A stretch of DNA of 64,000 nucleotides from Flavobacterium micromati (GCF_900129585.1 NZ_FQWF01000002.1:1-64000), one strand, 5' to 3'. Positions 26,673 to 35,931 are shown, counted from the stretch's first letter. Numbers and translations: made by a program. The notes: generated by a model not told the origin, from the sequence alone.

Positions 26673-28217
26673 TTAAAAAGGCACATCACTATCATCATCA
26701 GGATCATTAAAATTACTGCCAAAAGCTTCGTTAGCAGAAGGTAAATTTTTAGTAATAAATGGATTGTCATCCTGATTCATACTTGACGGTAAGTCATCAT
26801 AGTTGCCATTATGATCTTCAAGATTATCAAACTTTCCAAGATGTCCTATAAATTTTAATCGCACGTTTTCAATGCTACCATTACGGTGCTTGGCTATCAT
26901 AATTTCGGCCTGACCAGCAGTAGGCGAAGCTTCGTCATCATCCCATTCGTCTATTTTATAATATTCAGGTCGGTATAAAAAGGAAACAATATCAGCATCT
27001 TGCTCAATTGCCCCTGATTCCCGTAAGTCAGAAAGTAACGGTCTTTTACTCGATCCACGCGTTTCCACGGCGCGCGATAATTGAGAAAGCGCAATTACTG
27101 GAACATTTAATTCTTTGGCTAATGCCTTTAAATTTCGAGAAATTGTTGAAATTTCTTGTTCCCTATTTCCACCACCTTTCCCATTTCCTCCGGCTGTCAT
27201 TAATTGTAAATAATCGACAATGATAATTCTAATTCCGTGTTGTGAAACTAATCTTCGTGCTTTTGCTCTTAAATCAAAAATTGATAACGATGGTGTATCA
27301 TCAATAAATAAAGGTGCTTTTTCTAAATTCTTTACCTTAGTGCTTAGCTGTTCCCATTCGTGTTTTTCTAATTTTCCAGTACGTAATTTCTCTGATGACA
27401 ATCCCGTTTCTGATGAAATCAAACGGGTGATTAGCTGTACAGAAGCCATCTCTAGTGAGAATAATGCGACAGGCATTCCATAATCTATCGCCATATTTCT
27501 AGCCATAGATAATACAAAAGCTGTTTTTCCCATTGCCGGTCTTGCTGCAATAATAATTAAATCACTTGGCTGCCAGCCCGAAGTTATTTTGTCCAATTTA
27601 TCAAAACCTGTTGCAACGCCACTCAATCCCTCCTGTCCTGCAATTTCCTCAATTCGTTTCTTGGCTTGCAAAACTAAGCTTTGAGCCGTTTCGGAACTTC
27701 GTTTTATATTACCTTGTGTAATCTCGTATAATTTCGATTCAGCTCTGTCTAATAAATCAAAAACATCAGTAGTTTCATCATAAGAATCTTCAATAATTTC
27801 AGTTGAAATCCGAATCAAACTGCGCTGAATAAACTTTTGAAGAATAATCCGAGAGTGAAATTCGATATGCGCCGAAGATGAAATCTTTTGCGTAAGCTGA
27901 ATAAGGTAAAAATCACCGCCAGCAAGCTCTAACTTAGCGTTTTTCTTGAGTTGCGCTGAAACGGTTAATAAGTCAATAGGCTGCGTTTCTGTAAACAGCT
28001 GAACAATAGCTTCAAAAATATGTTTGTGTGCTTCTTTATAAAAAGCATCAGGTTGAAGAATGTCAATTACATCATCTACTCCTTTTTTGTCAATCATCAT
28101 AGCACCCAGCACAGCCTCCTCAAGATCAAGCACTTGTGGTTGCAATTTTCCCTTTTCAAGGCTTATAATAGTAGTTTTATCAACCCTGACTGGACTGATA
28201 TTTCTAAAGTTTTCCAT
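26673..28217 (-). CDS. dnaB: replicative DNA helicase
   Basis: A 514-residue hexameric helicase that unwinds DNA at the replication fork and recruits primase. The N-terminal domain (about 25-130) includes DLEEAVLGAMMIDK. The RecA-like C-terminal domain has Walker A ARPAMGKT at 225-232, Walker B IIIVDYLQLM around 333-342 and the DnaB motif LSQLSRAVETRG. The long acidic C-terminal tail is typical for the phylum. No intein is present. It appears to be a single transcription unit. Confidence 0.97.
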   Translation of the reverse strand: MENFRNISPVRVDKTTIISLEKGKLQPQVLDLEEAVLGAMMIDKKGVDDVIDILQPDAFYKEAHKHIFEAIVQLFTETQPIDLLTVSAQLKKNAKLELAGGDFYLIQLTQKISSSAHIEFHSRIILQKFIQRSLIRISTEIIEDSYDETTDVFDLLDRAESKLYEITQGNIKRSSETAQSLVLQAKKRIEEIAGQEGLSGVATGFDKLDKITSGWQPSDLIIIAARPAMGKTAFVLSMARNMAIDYGMPVALFSLEMASVQLITRLISSETGLSSEKLRTGKLEKHEWEQLSTKVKNLEKAPLFIDDTPSLSIFDLRAKARRLVSQHGIRIIIVDYLQLMTAGGNGKGGGNREQEISTISRNLKALAKELNVPVIALSQLSRAVETRGSSKRPLLSDLRESGAIEQDADIVSFLYRPEYYKIDEWDDDEASPTAGQAEIMIAKHRNGSIENVRLKFIGHLGKFDNLEDHNGNYDDLPSSMNQDDNPFITKNLPSANEAFGSNFNDPDDDSDVPF

Positions 28218-28309
28218 AAAGCGAAAGTAGCAAAAATTAAAAAAAGATAAGCTTTGAGTTGTTACAAATAATTGTTGATAACTAACTATTATTTGTTTAT
28301 AACCAAAAA

Positions 28310-28338
28310 AAAATCCGAAACTGTAAGGCTTCGGATTA
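28310..28338 (-). terminator. terminator of accA
   Basis: On the minus strand AATCCGAAGCC-TTACAG-TTTCGGATT is followed by TTTTTTT, 20 bp after the accA stop. Confidence 0.8.
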
Positions 28339-28357
28339 AATTTACTTTTGTAAGATT

Positions 28358-29311
28358 TTACTCTTTATATTCACCCATTTTACTGTATTTAGCCATTCTT
28401 TGAGCGATTAATTTTTCTGTTGATAAGTCTTTTAATTCATTAAATCCTTTCATGATGTATTGCTCTACAGTTTTAAAAGCCGTTGCTCTATCATAATGCG
28501 CTCCACCTAATGGTTCTGGGATAATATCATCTACTAATTTTTGCTTTTTCATGTCAGCAGATGTCAGTTTCAAAGCCTCGGCTGCCTGTTCTTTATACTC
28601 CCAACTTTTCCATAAAATAGACGAACATGATTCAGGCGAAATAACAGAATACCACGTATTTTCCATCATATAAACTTTGTCTCCCACACCTATTCCTAAG
28701 GCACCACCAGAAGCTCCTTCTCCAACAATAACTGTTATAATAGGCACTTTTAATCGAATCATTTCAAAAATATTTCTAGCAATAGCCTCTCCTTGTCCTC
28801 GTTCTTCAGCTTCCAATCCTGGATATGCACCAGGAGTGTCAATTAAAGTTAGAACTGGAATACCAAATTTCTCTGCCATTTTCATCAAGCGCAATGCTTT
28901 TCGATAACCTTCTGGATTTGCCATCCCAAAGTTGCGAAACTGACGCGTTTTGGTGTTAAACCCTTTTTGTTGCCCTACAATCATAAAAGATTGTCCATCA
29001 ATTTTACCTAAACCACCAATCATCGCTTTATCATCTTTAAAACCTCTGTCTCCAAAAAGCTCAAGGAAAGTTTCGCCGCACAAAGCCCGTACGTGATCCA
29101 TAGTGTACGGCCTACTAGGATGTCTCGAAAGCTGGACACGTTGCCAAGCAGTCAAGTTTTTATATATGGTTCTTTTGGTCTCTTCTAGTTTCTTATTGAT
29201 TTGCTTACAAGTGTTAGTCACATCAACATCTGATTCTTGTCCAATAATGAGACATTTGTCTAACTGCTCTTCTAGTTCTTTTATTGGAAGCTCAAAGTCT
29301 AAATATTCCAT
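28358..29311 (-). CDS. accA: acetyl-CoA carboxylase carboxyltransferase subunit alpha
   Basis: A 317-residue cytoplasmic protein that with AccD moves the carboxyl group from biotin to acetyl-CoA, the first step of fatty acid synthesis. It shows [16 protein letters not shown], the glycine-rich [16 protein letters not shown] (oxyanion and CoA site) and [11 protein letters not shown]. Length agrees with E. coli AccA (319). The ATG at 29311 is chosen over one 36 bp upstream because the family starts [11 protein letters not shown] promoter lies 34 bp upstream. Confidence 0.95.
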   Translation of the reverse strand: MEYLDFELPIKELEEQLDKCLIIGQESDVDVTNTCKQINKKLEETKRTIYKNLTAWQRVQLSRHPSRPYTMDHVRALCGETFLELFGDRGFKDDKAMIGGLGKIDGQSFMIVGQQKGFNTKTRQFRNFGMANPEGYRKALRLMKMAEKFGIPVLTLIDTPGAYPGLEAEERGQGEAIARNIFEMIRLKVPIITVIVGEGASGGALGIGVGDKVYMMENTWYSVISPESCSSILWKSWEYKEQAAEALKLTSADMKKQKLVDDIIPEPLGGAHYDRATAFKTVEQYIMKGFNELKDLSTEKLIAQRMAKYSKMGEYKE

Positions 29312-29344
29312 AGGATTTTTGCGTTTTTGTTTTATTTCGAACGA

Positions 29345-29352
29345 CAAAGATA
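29345..29352 (-). promoter_or_regulatory. -7 promoter element for accA
   Basis: The minus strand reads TATCTTTG, a match to TAnnTTTG, 33 bp upstream of the chosen accA start. It lies inside the longer alternative reading frame, which supports the shorter start. Confidence 0.55.
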
Positions 29353-29401
29353 AAATTTTAAATCGTTCGAATTGGCTATTTTTCTATTTATGTGTAAAAA
29401 T

Positions 29402-30313
29402 TCAATTGTTTAAAGTAGAGTTATTTTTTTTGAATTTTGTCTTCTCATATTGTTTAATTACGCCATTAAATATTACTGTGAGAACAATAATCAATGCTCC
29501 AATATAAAACTCAAAACTCATTTTTTCTTTGCCACCAAGAATAAAATAAGCCAAAATAATTCCATAAACAGGTTCTAAATTTGTGGTTAGCATCACTGTG
29601 TAAGGCGTTAATTTCTGCATCACTTTTACCGAAGCTGTAAACGCATAAGCAGTACAGATTGAAGCCAAAATAAGAATTAAAATCCAGTTATTAGCAGTTA
29701 AAATAAAGAAGTCTGAAGTGAATTTTTGTTGAAACAAAAAGTAAATAGATATAAAAAAAACACCTGCTAAAAATTCATAAAACGAAATTACAGATGGATC
29801 ATGATCAGCAATTAATTTGCCATTCATTAACGTAAATAAAACGCCTAAAATAATTGCTGCCAACGCGTAAAGCATTCCGTCTAAATAATTTATTTCGACT
29901 TTAATAATCAATGCTAAACCTGCGATAATAATTAAGCCAAAGAATACTTCATACCAAAGTACTTTTCGACCATAAAAAAGTGGCTCTAAAATCGAAGCAA
30001 AAAATGCACCAAGAGAAAACACAGATAAGGTAATAGAAACATTAGAAACATGGATCGCTTTGAAAAAAAAGATCCAATGCAGAGCGATGAGTAATCCAAC
30101 GAAAATTAATTTTAAAAAGGATTTCAATGGAATTTTAAACGACTTTTTTTGGAATACCAGAAAAAAACCGAGAAAAATAGCCGCAAAAAACATTCTGTAC
30201 CAGACTAAGGCATTAGCTGTGATGGTAATTAAAGCGCCAAGAATCGCTGTAAAACCCCAAATAAAAACAATTAAATGAAGATTGAGGTAACTTTTTAAAT
30301 TATCGTTTCGCAT
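29402..30313 (-). CDS. EamA/DMT-family transporter
   Basis: A 303-residue inner-membrane protein with ten predicted spans in two repeated EamA halves (about 5-140 and 150-290). The NLHLIVFIWGFTAILGALIT start and the LTPYTVMLTTNLEPVYGIILA segment near 245 are characteristic. These proteins export or import small metabolites, but the substrate cannot be deduced. It overlaps the end of the LptF/LptG-family gene by 14 bp, so it shares that transcript. Confidence 0.85.
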   Translation of the reverse strand: MRNDNLKSYLNLHLIVFIWGFTAILGALITITANALVWYRMFFAAIFLGFFLVFQKKSFKIPLKSFLKLIFVGLLIALHWIFFFKAIHVSNVSITLSVFSLGAFFASILEPLFYGRKVLWYEVFFGLIIIAGLALIIKVEINYLDGMLYALAAIILGVLFTLMNGKLIADHDPSVISFYEFLAGVFFISIYFLFQQKFTSDFFILTANNWILILILASICTAYAFTASVKVMQKLTPYTVMLTTNLEPVYGIILAYFILGGKEKMSFEFYIGALIIVLTVIFNGVIKQYEKTKFKKNNSTLNN

Positions 30314-31433
30314 TTCGTAATAAGTAAATGGCTAAAATTCCAAAGGCAATATTGGGCAACCAAACCGCTAATAATGGCGGAATACTCGATTTTTCAGCAA
30401 GTACTCCAAAGATTTTGTCAAAAAACACAAACGCAAAAGCTAGTGCAATTCCAATAGCTAGATTTGTTCCCATTCCTCCTCTTCTTTTCATAGAAGATAC
30501 CGCAACAGCTATAATAGTTAAGATAAATGCTGATACTGGTACACTATATTTTTTATATAAAACTACTAAATACACGTTAATATTAGAAGAGCCACGCTCG
30601 CTTTCTTTTTTAATAAAGGCATTTAATTTCCCCAAACTTAAAGTCTCTGCAATATAAATTACTGGTGTCAAATCCTCCAAATCAAAACTGAAACGAGCGA
30701 TTTTTTCAGGTGCTTTTTCAATTTTATCACTTAGTTCACCCACAGTTCTTTTTGTGTAATCATACATTGTATAATTCTTTTCCTTCGGGTTCCATTTAAT
30801 TCTTGTAGCAGTAATTTTATGTACTAATTTCTCTTTATTAAATTTTTCGAGTGTAAAATAGAAAGCTGTTTTTGACTCTGTATTGAAGCTATTTACGTAA
30901 ATAAATTCCGTATCGCTTATTTGGCGATAAACATCAGTATTATTTCCGCGCATTGCTTCCTTTCCTCCACCTTTTAAATAAGTGTATCTAAAGTTATTGA
31001 ATCCTTCACTGGCAGCGGGAACAACAAAAAATCCCATTAACAAAACCACGACAGAAACAATTGAAGCGCCTATAATGTACGGACGCAAAAACCGAGTGAA
31101 GGATATGCCTGAACTCAAAATAGCAATAATTTCAGTATCATTTGCCAGTTTTGATGTAAACCAAATCACCGATAAAAATAAAAATATTGGAAAAAGAGAA
31201 TTGGCAAAATAAATGGTAAAATTGTAATAGTAAAACGCAATTTCTAAAAACGGCACTTTGTTCTCAAGCAATTTATTGATTTTCTCGGATACATCAACAA
31301 CAATCCCAATGGGAATAAACAACAATAACATTACCACAAATGTGGCTAAATATCGTTTTAGGATGTATTTATCAATTATTGTCAAGCCCCCTAACCCCCA
31401 AAGGGAGAACTTTCCAAATTTCTTTTTACTCAT
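30300..31433 (-). CDS. LptF/LptG-family LPS export permease
   Basis: A 377-residue inner-membrane protein of the YjgP/YjgQ family, part of the ABC transporter that extracts lipopolysaccharide for export. It has spans near 22-45, 65-85, 110-130 and three near the C-terminus, around a large periplasmic jellyroll domain. The family normally starts at about IIDKYILKRYLATF. Here 18-20 extra residues precede it (MSKKKFGKFSLWGLGGLT), and they are encoded by a GC-rich repeat arm at 31385-31409. A TTG at 31385 would give a family-like start, so the true N-terminus is uncertain. It follows tgt on the same strand. Confidence 0.88.
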   Translation of the reverse strand: MSKKKFGKFSLWGLGGLTIIDKYILKRYLATFVVMLLLFIPIGIVVDVSEKINKLLENKVPFLEIAFYYYNFTIYFANSLFPIFLFLSVIWFTSKLANDTEIIAILSSGISFTRFLRPYIIGASIVSVVVLLMGFFVVPAASEGFNNFRYTYLKGGGKEAMRGNNTDVYRQISDTEFIYVNSFNTESKTAFYFTLEKFNKEKLVHKITATRIKWNPKEKNYTMYDYTKRTVGELSDKIEKAPEKIARFSFDLEDLTPVIYIAETLSLGKLNAFIKKESERGSSNINVYLVVLYKKYSVPVSAFILTIIAVAVSSMKRRGGMGTNLAIGIALAFAFVFFDKIFGVLAEKSSIPPLLAVWLPNIAFGILAIYLLRNAKR

Positions 31434-31482
31434 ATCAATATTTTTTACACATCAATTATTCCTTTTTGGGGGACAGGGGTTT
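31385..31482. repeat. GC-rich inverted repeat element at the tgt-lptG junction
   Basis: Left arm AGCCCCCTAACCCCCAAAGG at 31385 and worn right arm TTTTTGGGGGACAGGGGTTT ending at 31482, with 50 bp between. The left arm lies within the reading frame of the LPS permease, and the right arm touches the tgt stop codon. Confidence 0.7.
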
Positions 31483-32612
31483 TATAATCTCTGATTCATA
31501 TTTTTGACCATCATTTCTTTCCAAGGCTTGAAATCGCCAGCCAAGATATGTTTTCTGGCTTCCCGAACCAGCCACATATAAAAACCAAGATTATGGATTG
31601 TTGCAATTTGTTTTCCTAAGTATTCATTGGCAGCAAAAAGGTGACGTAAATATGCCTTAGTATATTCAGTATCGACAAATGTGATTCCCATTTCATCAAT
31701 TGGAGAAAAATCAGCTTCCCATTTTTTATTTTTGATATTAATCGATCCATTTGCGGTGAAAAGCATTCCGTTTCTAGCGTTACGGGTTGGCATCACACAG
31801 TCAAACATATCTACACCAAGAGCAATATTTTCAAGAATATTAATTGGAGTTCCCACGCCCATTAAATAACGCGGTTTATCTTCAGGTAAAATTTCGCAAA
31901 CAACCTCAGTCATAGCGTACATTTCCTCTGCAGGTTCGCCTACTGAGAGTCCGCCAATAGCATTTCCTACTTGGTTGCTATTTGCAATGTATTCTGCTGA
32001 TTGCCTGCGTAAATCTTTATAAGTGCTTCCTTGAACGATAGGAAAAAAAGCTTGATCGTATCCATATTTTACTGGCGTTTTAGCTAAATGATCCACACAA
32101 CGGTTCAACCAGCGGTGTGTCATGTGCATTGATCTTTGCGCGTATCTGTAATCGCAAGGATATGGTGTGCATTCATCAAATGCCATTATAATATCTGCAC
32201 CTATTGTACGCTGAATTTCCATCACATTTTCTGGTGTAAAAAAGTGGTAGGAACCGTCAATATGTGATTTAAATTTTACGCCTTCTTCTTTGATTTTTCT
32301 ATTGGCCGAAAGCGAATATACTTGGTAACCACCAGAATCAGTCAAAATGTTGCGATCCCAGTTCATGAATTTATGTAATCCGCCTGCTTTTTCCAAGATT
32401 TCAGTTTGTGGTCGTAAGTACAAATGATAGGTGTTTCCTAAGATAACATCTGGATTTATATCTTGTTTCAATTCTCTTTGATGCACCCCTTTTACAGAAG
32501 CTACAGTTCCTACAGGCATAAAAATAGGTGTTTCAATCACACCATGATCAGTAGTAATACTTCCCGCTCTAGCCTTGGACAACGGGTCTTTTTTCAATAA
32601 ATCAAATTTCAT
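31482..32612 (-). CDS. tgt: tRNA-guanine transglycosylase
   Basis: A 376-residue cytoplasmic enzyme that replaces the wobble guanine of tRNAs with a GUN anticodon by preQ1, in queuosine synthesis. TDSGGYQVYSL holds the catalytic Asp92, GGLSVGEP is at 220-227, and GVDMFDCVMPTRNARNG (266-282) has the nucleophile Asp. The C-terminal region lacks the three zinc cysteines (CxCxxC) expected around residues 306-312, where the sequence reads DEMGITFVD; the His of IHNL at 340 is kept. A promoter lies 76 bp upstream. Confidence 0.94.
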   Translation of the reverse strand: MKFDLLKKDPLSKARAGSITTDHGVIETPIFMPVGTVASVKGVHQRELKQDINPDVILGNTYHLYLRPQTEILEKAGGLHKFMNWDRNILTDSGGYQVYSLSANRKIKEEGVKFKSHIDGSYHFFTPENVMEIQRTIGADIIMAFDECTPYPCDYRYAQRSMHMTHRWLNRCVDHLAKTPVKYGYDQAFFPIVQGSTYKDLRRQSAEYIANSNQVGNAIGGLSVGEPAEEMYAMTEVVCEILPEDKPRYLMGVGTPINILENIALGVDMFDCVMPTRNARNGMLFTANGSINIKNKKWEADFSPIDEMGITFVDTEYTKAYLRHLFAANEYLGKQIATIHNLGFYMWLVREARKHILAGDFKPWKEMMVKNMNQRL

Positions 32613-32669
32613 CTGTCTTTCTTAATATTTCTTTACGGTTAAATTTCATTAGCCCTAAATACTTTTTGT

Positions 32670-32695
32670 CCCGACCATTCGGGTGCGCAAAGATA
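32670..32695 (-). promoter_or_regulatory. promoter and leader hairpin of tgt
   Basis: TATCTTTG (minus strand, 32688-32695) matches TAnnTTTG. Directly downstream CCCGA-ATGG-TCGGG (32670-32683) can form a hairpin at the expected 5' end of the mRNA, which may stabilise it. No preQ1 riboswitch is visible. The region 32696-33052 holds nothing else that I can identify. Confidence 0.45.
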
Positions 32696-33052
32696 GCTTA
32701 ATTAGACAATTGGGAAATTAGATCAAGTAAAAATTTAAGTAGTTGTCTAAATTTATGGCGTAAATGATTTTACAACAGCTATTTTCAATCTGCAATTCTC
32801 AAAAATAGGACCTCAAGCTCAGTACAAAGCACTCGCTATTGATTGATCAAATTCAGCTCCAACTGGAATAAATAATTGCGCCTTTTAGTTTTTAAAGTTG
32901 TTTGAATCCAATCCGTTTTTAGAAAAAATTTCATTTTTATTGCGGTTCACAGACATTATTTAACCGTTCAATGTATAAAAAAAATTAATAGACATGATAA
33001 AATATATATATAAAAACATTTTAACCTTAATTCTTAAATTTATAAAAAAATC

Positions 33053-33817
33053 ATGAAAAATAAAATCATAATCTCCGTATTTTCCCTACTTCTTTTGCAA
33101 AGTTGTGTGGTTGTTCGTCCAGGTGAAGTTGGTGTTAAACAACGATTAGGAAAACTTTCCGATAAAATTACAACTCAAGGCCCAGCTTTATACAATCCAT
33201 TTACTAGCAAAATTATAAAAGCGTCCATTCAGACTAATGATTTAGAGCAAAACCTCAGTTTACCTAGTAAAGAAGGATTAAGTGTAAATGCACAAGTATC
33301 TATTCTTTATCGTCTTGAACAAGAGCGTGTCGCAAAAATTATAGAAACATATGGTTTATCGTATGAGAATATAATTTCAAATGTATTTCGTTCTGCAGCA
33401 GCTGATGTAAGTTCTAATTTCTTTGCTAAAGACATGCACTCTGGTAGGCGATCAAATATTGAAGCTGAAATTAAAAGTAAAATGGGAGAAGTTTTAACAA
33501 AACAAGGAATAATTGTGGAGTCGGTTTTGATGAAAAGTATTCAACTACCTGCTGGTTTGGCAAGTTCAGTTGAAAGAAAATTGCAAGCCGAACAAGAAGC
33601 TATGCGAATGGAATTTGTGTTACAACAAGAAAAATTAGAAGCTGAAAGAAAAATTATCGCAGCTCAAGGAACACGAGATTCTCAAAAAATAATTTCGGAA
33701 GGTCTTAACAATGATATTATTAGATTACGATCAATTGAAGCGTTTCTAGAATTATCTAAATCACCCAATGCAAAAGTTATTATTACAGATGGTAAATCAC
33801 CTTTCCTGATTCAATAA
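33053..33817 (+). CDS. prohibitin/SPFH-domain lipoprotein
   Basis: A 254-residue protein with a lipoprotein signal (LLLLQSC, Cys17) and an SPFH/prohibitin domain (about 20-190: VVRPGEVGVKQRLGKL, then FRSAAADVSSNFFAKDMHS). The C-terminal part (about 185-225) is a charged coiled coil (ERKLQAEQEAMRMEFVLQQE). SPFH proteins form large ring assemblies on membranes and often associate with FtsH-type proteases. Lipid anchoring rather than a membrane span is notable. It stands alone with its own terminator. Confidence 0.85.
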   Translation: MKNKIIISVFSLLLLQSCVVVRPGEVGVKQRLGKLSDKITTQGPALYNPFTSKIIKASIQTNDLEQNLSLPSKEGLSVNAQVSILYRLEQERVAKIIETYGLSYENIISNVFRSAAADVSSNFFAKDMHSGRRSNIEAEIKSKMGEVLTKQGIIVESVLMKSIQLPAGLASSVERKLQAEQEAMRMEFVLQQEKLEAERKIIAAQGTRDSQKIISEGLNNDIIRLRSIEAFLELSKSPNAKVIITDGKSPFLIQ

Positions 33818-33836
33818 TAAAATACGCATGATCACA

Positions 33837-33873
33837 AAATCGGTTTTAGTCACTAAAACCGATTTTTTTTTTG
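33837..33873 (+). terminator. terminator of the SPFH gene
   Basis: AAATCGGTTTTAGT pairs with ACTAAAACCGATTT, followed by TTTTTTT. Confidence 0.85.
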
Positions 33874-33971
33874 CTTTTAAAATTAAATTTATGGCAAAAG
33901 GTTCTTTCGCATATTAAGGAAGTGTGGCGTTGTTAAAAAAAACTACGAAAACATTTTTTATCTTTCAATTT

Positions 33972-34812
33972 TTATTTTGACTGTAGTTTTACAAATTCAA
34001 TTATCTCCTCAAAGCGATCACTATTCGAATTAAAATATTGTGTCACCATAGCTGCATGTTTTTTATTTATCCTTATTTCAGTCACATCAGGTTGGAAAGG
34101 CTTCAGAGCTTTTAAAAAACGACTGTTAGCAACTTTAATTGAATTATAGGTTTTATCGCCAACATAAATAAGAAAAGGCGGTGTGCTGTTGTTCAAAAAA
34201 TAAATAGGTGAAGCATCTTTCCATTGCTGTGGATCTCTTGTCCAAGTTGTTAGATAATTATTTTTAGCAGTTGGCGGATTTTCTTCTAAATAATTCTTCA
34301 TGTCTAATCCAGCAGCATCGTTCAAAATAATTCCCGAAATACTTTTGGCATCGACTCCATATTTAGGATTCATAACCGCTAAAGCTGCTAGATGACCTCC
34401 AGCAGAGTGTCCAGTAATAAAAACTTGATTTGGATTTCCGTTGTATTGAATTACATTATTTTTAGCCCATTTTATTGCGGCAGCTACTTGTTTTGTCATA
34501 CCATTATAATTTGCATCTGGACTCAAAGTATAATTTGGTATAATTGTAATTATTCCTTTCTTAGCAAAATTTCTACCTAGCAAATCATAAATCCCTTTTC
34601 GACCACTATCCCAATTACCACCATGTACAAAAATTAAAACAGGCAATGGCTTGGAGGGACGCCTTGCGCGGAATAAAAACATTTAATTTTGGATCAGGAA
34701 TGCTGTTTTTGTCGTTATATCCAATATAGGAGATATCGGTAATTTTTTTCGAACTGCAATTCACTGAAAGGAAAGCACTAAACAAAACGATAATATAGAC
34801 GGAAAAACGCAT
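33972..34812 (-). pseudogene. alpha/beta-hydrolase (esterase) lipoprotein with a frameshift
   Basis: Two overlapping frames form one gene. The first (34615-34812) has a lipoprotein signal (FLSVNCSS) and the start of the hydrolase (DPKLNVFIPR). The second (33972-34682) holds the rest: PVLIFVHGGNWDSG (oxyanion HGG), the nucleophile in ITGHSAGGHLAA, and the terminal His of KKHAAMV. The frames join near 34650-34670, where one base is gained or lost (GCGTCCCTCCAAGCC). It could be a real pseudogene, a phase-variable gene or a sequencing error. The full protein would be about 280 residues of the carboxylesterase/BD-FAE type. Confidence 0.75.
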
Positions 34813-34869
34813 AGTTTATTTTTTACGAAGATAAGATTAATAAAAAAATTGTGGAAGATCTATTGCAAA

Positions 34870-35100
34870 TTAGTATTTGTCAATAAATGAATAATTTAGT
34901 ACTATGGAAACACTTAAATTATCTTGGTCTTTAGCGTAACGTAGCTTGAAACTTGACGAGCAGAGTGAATTATGTTGGTTGATAAAGAATAAATTATAAA
35001 GATTTTTAATTTCAGTGTCAATTGTCAAGGTGGAATATATTCGAAGAATGAATAACACTTTAATGAAAATATTAAACTTAGAGTCTTTCGCACATTTTAA
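34870..35100 (-). pseudogene. possible C-terminal remnant of an outer-membrane barrel protein
   Basis: An open frame without a good start whose end (SFKLRYAKDQDNLSVSIVLN, then YSF) has the alternating pattern of beta-barrel strands and a terminal aromatic. The frame is open further upstream (to about 35100), with no ATG. It may be the remnant of a decayed gene, or chance. Confidence 0.22.
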
Positions 35101-35121
35101 AAAAAATTAAAATCCTCTTCT

Positions 35122-35165
35122 GTAACAAAAGTTACTAAACACAGTTTTGTGTTACATTACTTTTG
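35122..35165 (+). promoter_or_regulatory. palindromic operator and promoter of the rhodanese pair
   Basis: TACTTTTG (35158-35165) matches TAnnTTTG. GTAACAAAAGTTAC (35122-35135) is a perfect inverted repeat of the Crp/Fnr type centred near -42 from the expected transcription start, the place for an activator touching RNA polymerase. A second palindrome, AACACA-GTTT-TGTGTT (35138-35153), lies between them. Confidence 0.5.
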
Positions 35166-35204
35166 TATAGTAAAAATTAAAACATCACGAATTGTGAAAA
35201 TTTA

Positions 35205-35519
35205 ATGAAGCTAATTTTTAAAATGGTAGAATTGATGAAAATAGAAAATTTAATTAAAGAAAAGGCATGTACGATTGTGGACGTGCGTTCCCATGAAGAA
35301 TTTATGGGTGGTCATGTTGCTGACTCAATAAATATTCCTTTAGGGGAAATTCAACAAAGAATGCAAGAGATAGAAAATCTTAAACAGCCTTTAATATTGT
35401 GTTGCGCGTCAGGAAATAGAAGTGGACAAGCACAACAATATCTTTCACAAAAAGGAATTCACTGCCACAACGGCGGTTCATGGTTAGATGTAAATTATTA
35501 TCAATCACAAACAAGTTAA
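35205..35519 (+). CDS. single-domain rhodanese-like protein 1
   Basis: A 104-residue sulfurtransferase-like protein. The active-site loop CASGNR (Cys67 to Arg72) follows a second Cys at 66. TIVDVRSHEEFMGGHVADSI is the conserved N-terminal rhodanese segment. Such proteins carry persulfide sulfur. Start codons at 35205, 35223 and 35235 are possible; the last would remove a 10-residue extension. The second rhodanese follows after 4 bp. Confidence 0.88.
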   Translation: MKLIFKMVELMKIENLIKEKACTIVDVRSHEEFMGGHVADSINIPLGEIQQRMQEIENLKQPLILCCASGNRSGQAQQYLSQKGIHCHNGGSWLDVNYYQSQTS

Positions 35520-35523
35520 AAAA

Positions 35524-35838
35524 ATGTTCGATAAAATAAAAAAATTACTCGGTTTTGGTGCAAGTGTTAATTTCGCTGATTTAGTAAAACAAGGTGCTTT
35601 AATAGTGGATGTTCGTAGCAAAGGAGAATTTTCAAGCGGGCACATTAAAGGTTCAATCAATATTTCAGTTGATACTTTAAGTAGCAACTTGAACAAATTA
35701 AAAGATAAAAATAAAACGATTATTACATGCTGCGCTTCTGGTATGCGGAGTGCTTCGGCTAAAAGTATTTTGAAATCAAATGGTTATACGTCAGTTTATA
35801 ATGGTGGTGGATGGAGCAGCCTTAAAAATAAAATATAA
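35524..35838 (+). CDS. single-domain rhodanese-like protein 2
   Basis: A 104-residue rhodanese with the loop CASGMR (Cys70) and LIVDVRSKGEFSSGHIKGSI near residues 26-45. It shares the overall layout of rhodanese 1 and ends YNGGGWSSLKNKI. The two genes probably arose by tandem duplication and are on one transcript, whose control site at 35122 suggests oxygen, nitrosative or sulfur-linked control; that is inference. Confidence 0.88.
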   Translation: MFDKIKKLLGFGASVNFADLVKQGALIVDVRSKGEFSSGHIKGSINISVDTLSSNLNKLKDKNKTIITCCASGMRSASAKSILKSNGYTSVYNGGGWSSLKNKI

Positions 35839-35931
35839 GTATTAAAAAAGTACTTATTCTTCTCTCTTGATTCGTTTATTTCAATATAAAAATTATTATT
35901 TTGTTCCAATATTCAAATAATTCTGCTTCAT

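Noticed and set aside
34870..35058. 62-residue independent gene
   Set aside because: It has only a GTG start inside a longer open frame and a barrel-like end; it is kept as a possible remnant only.
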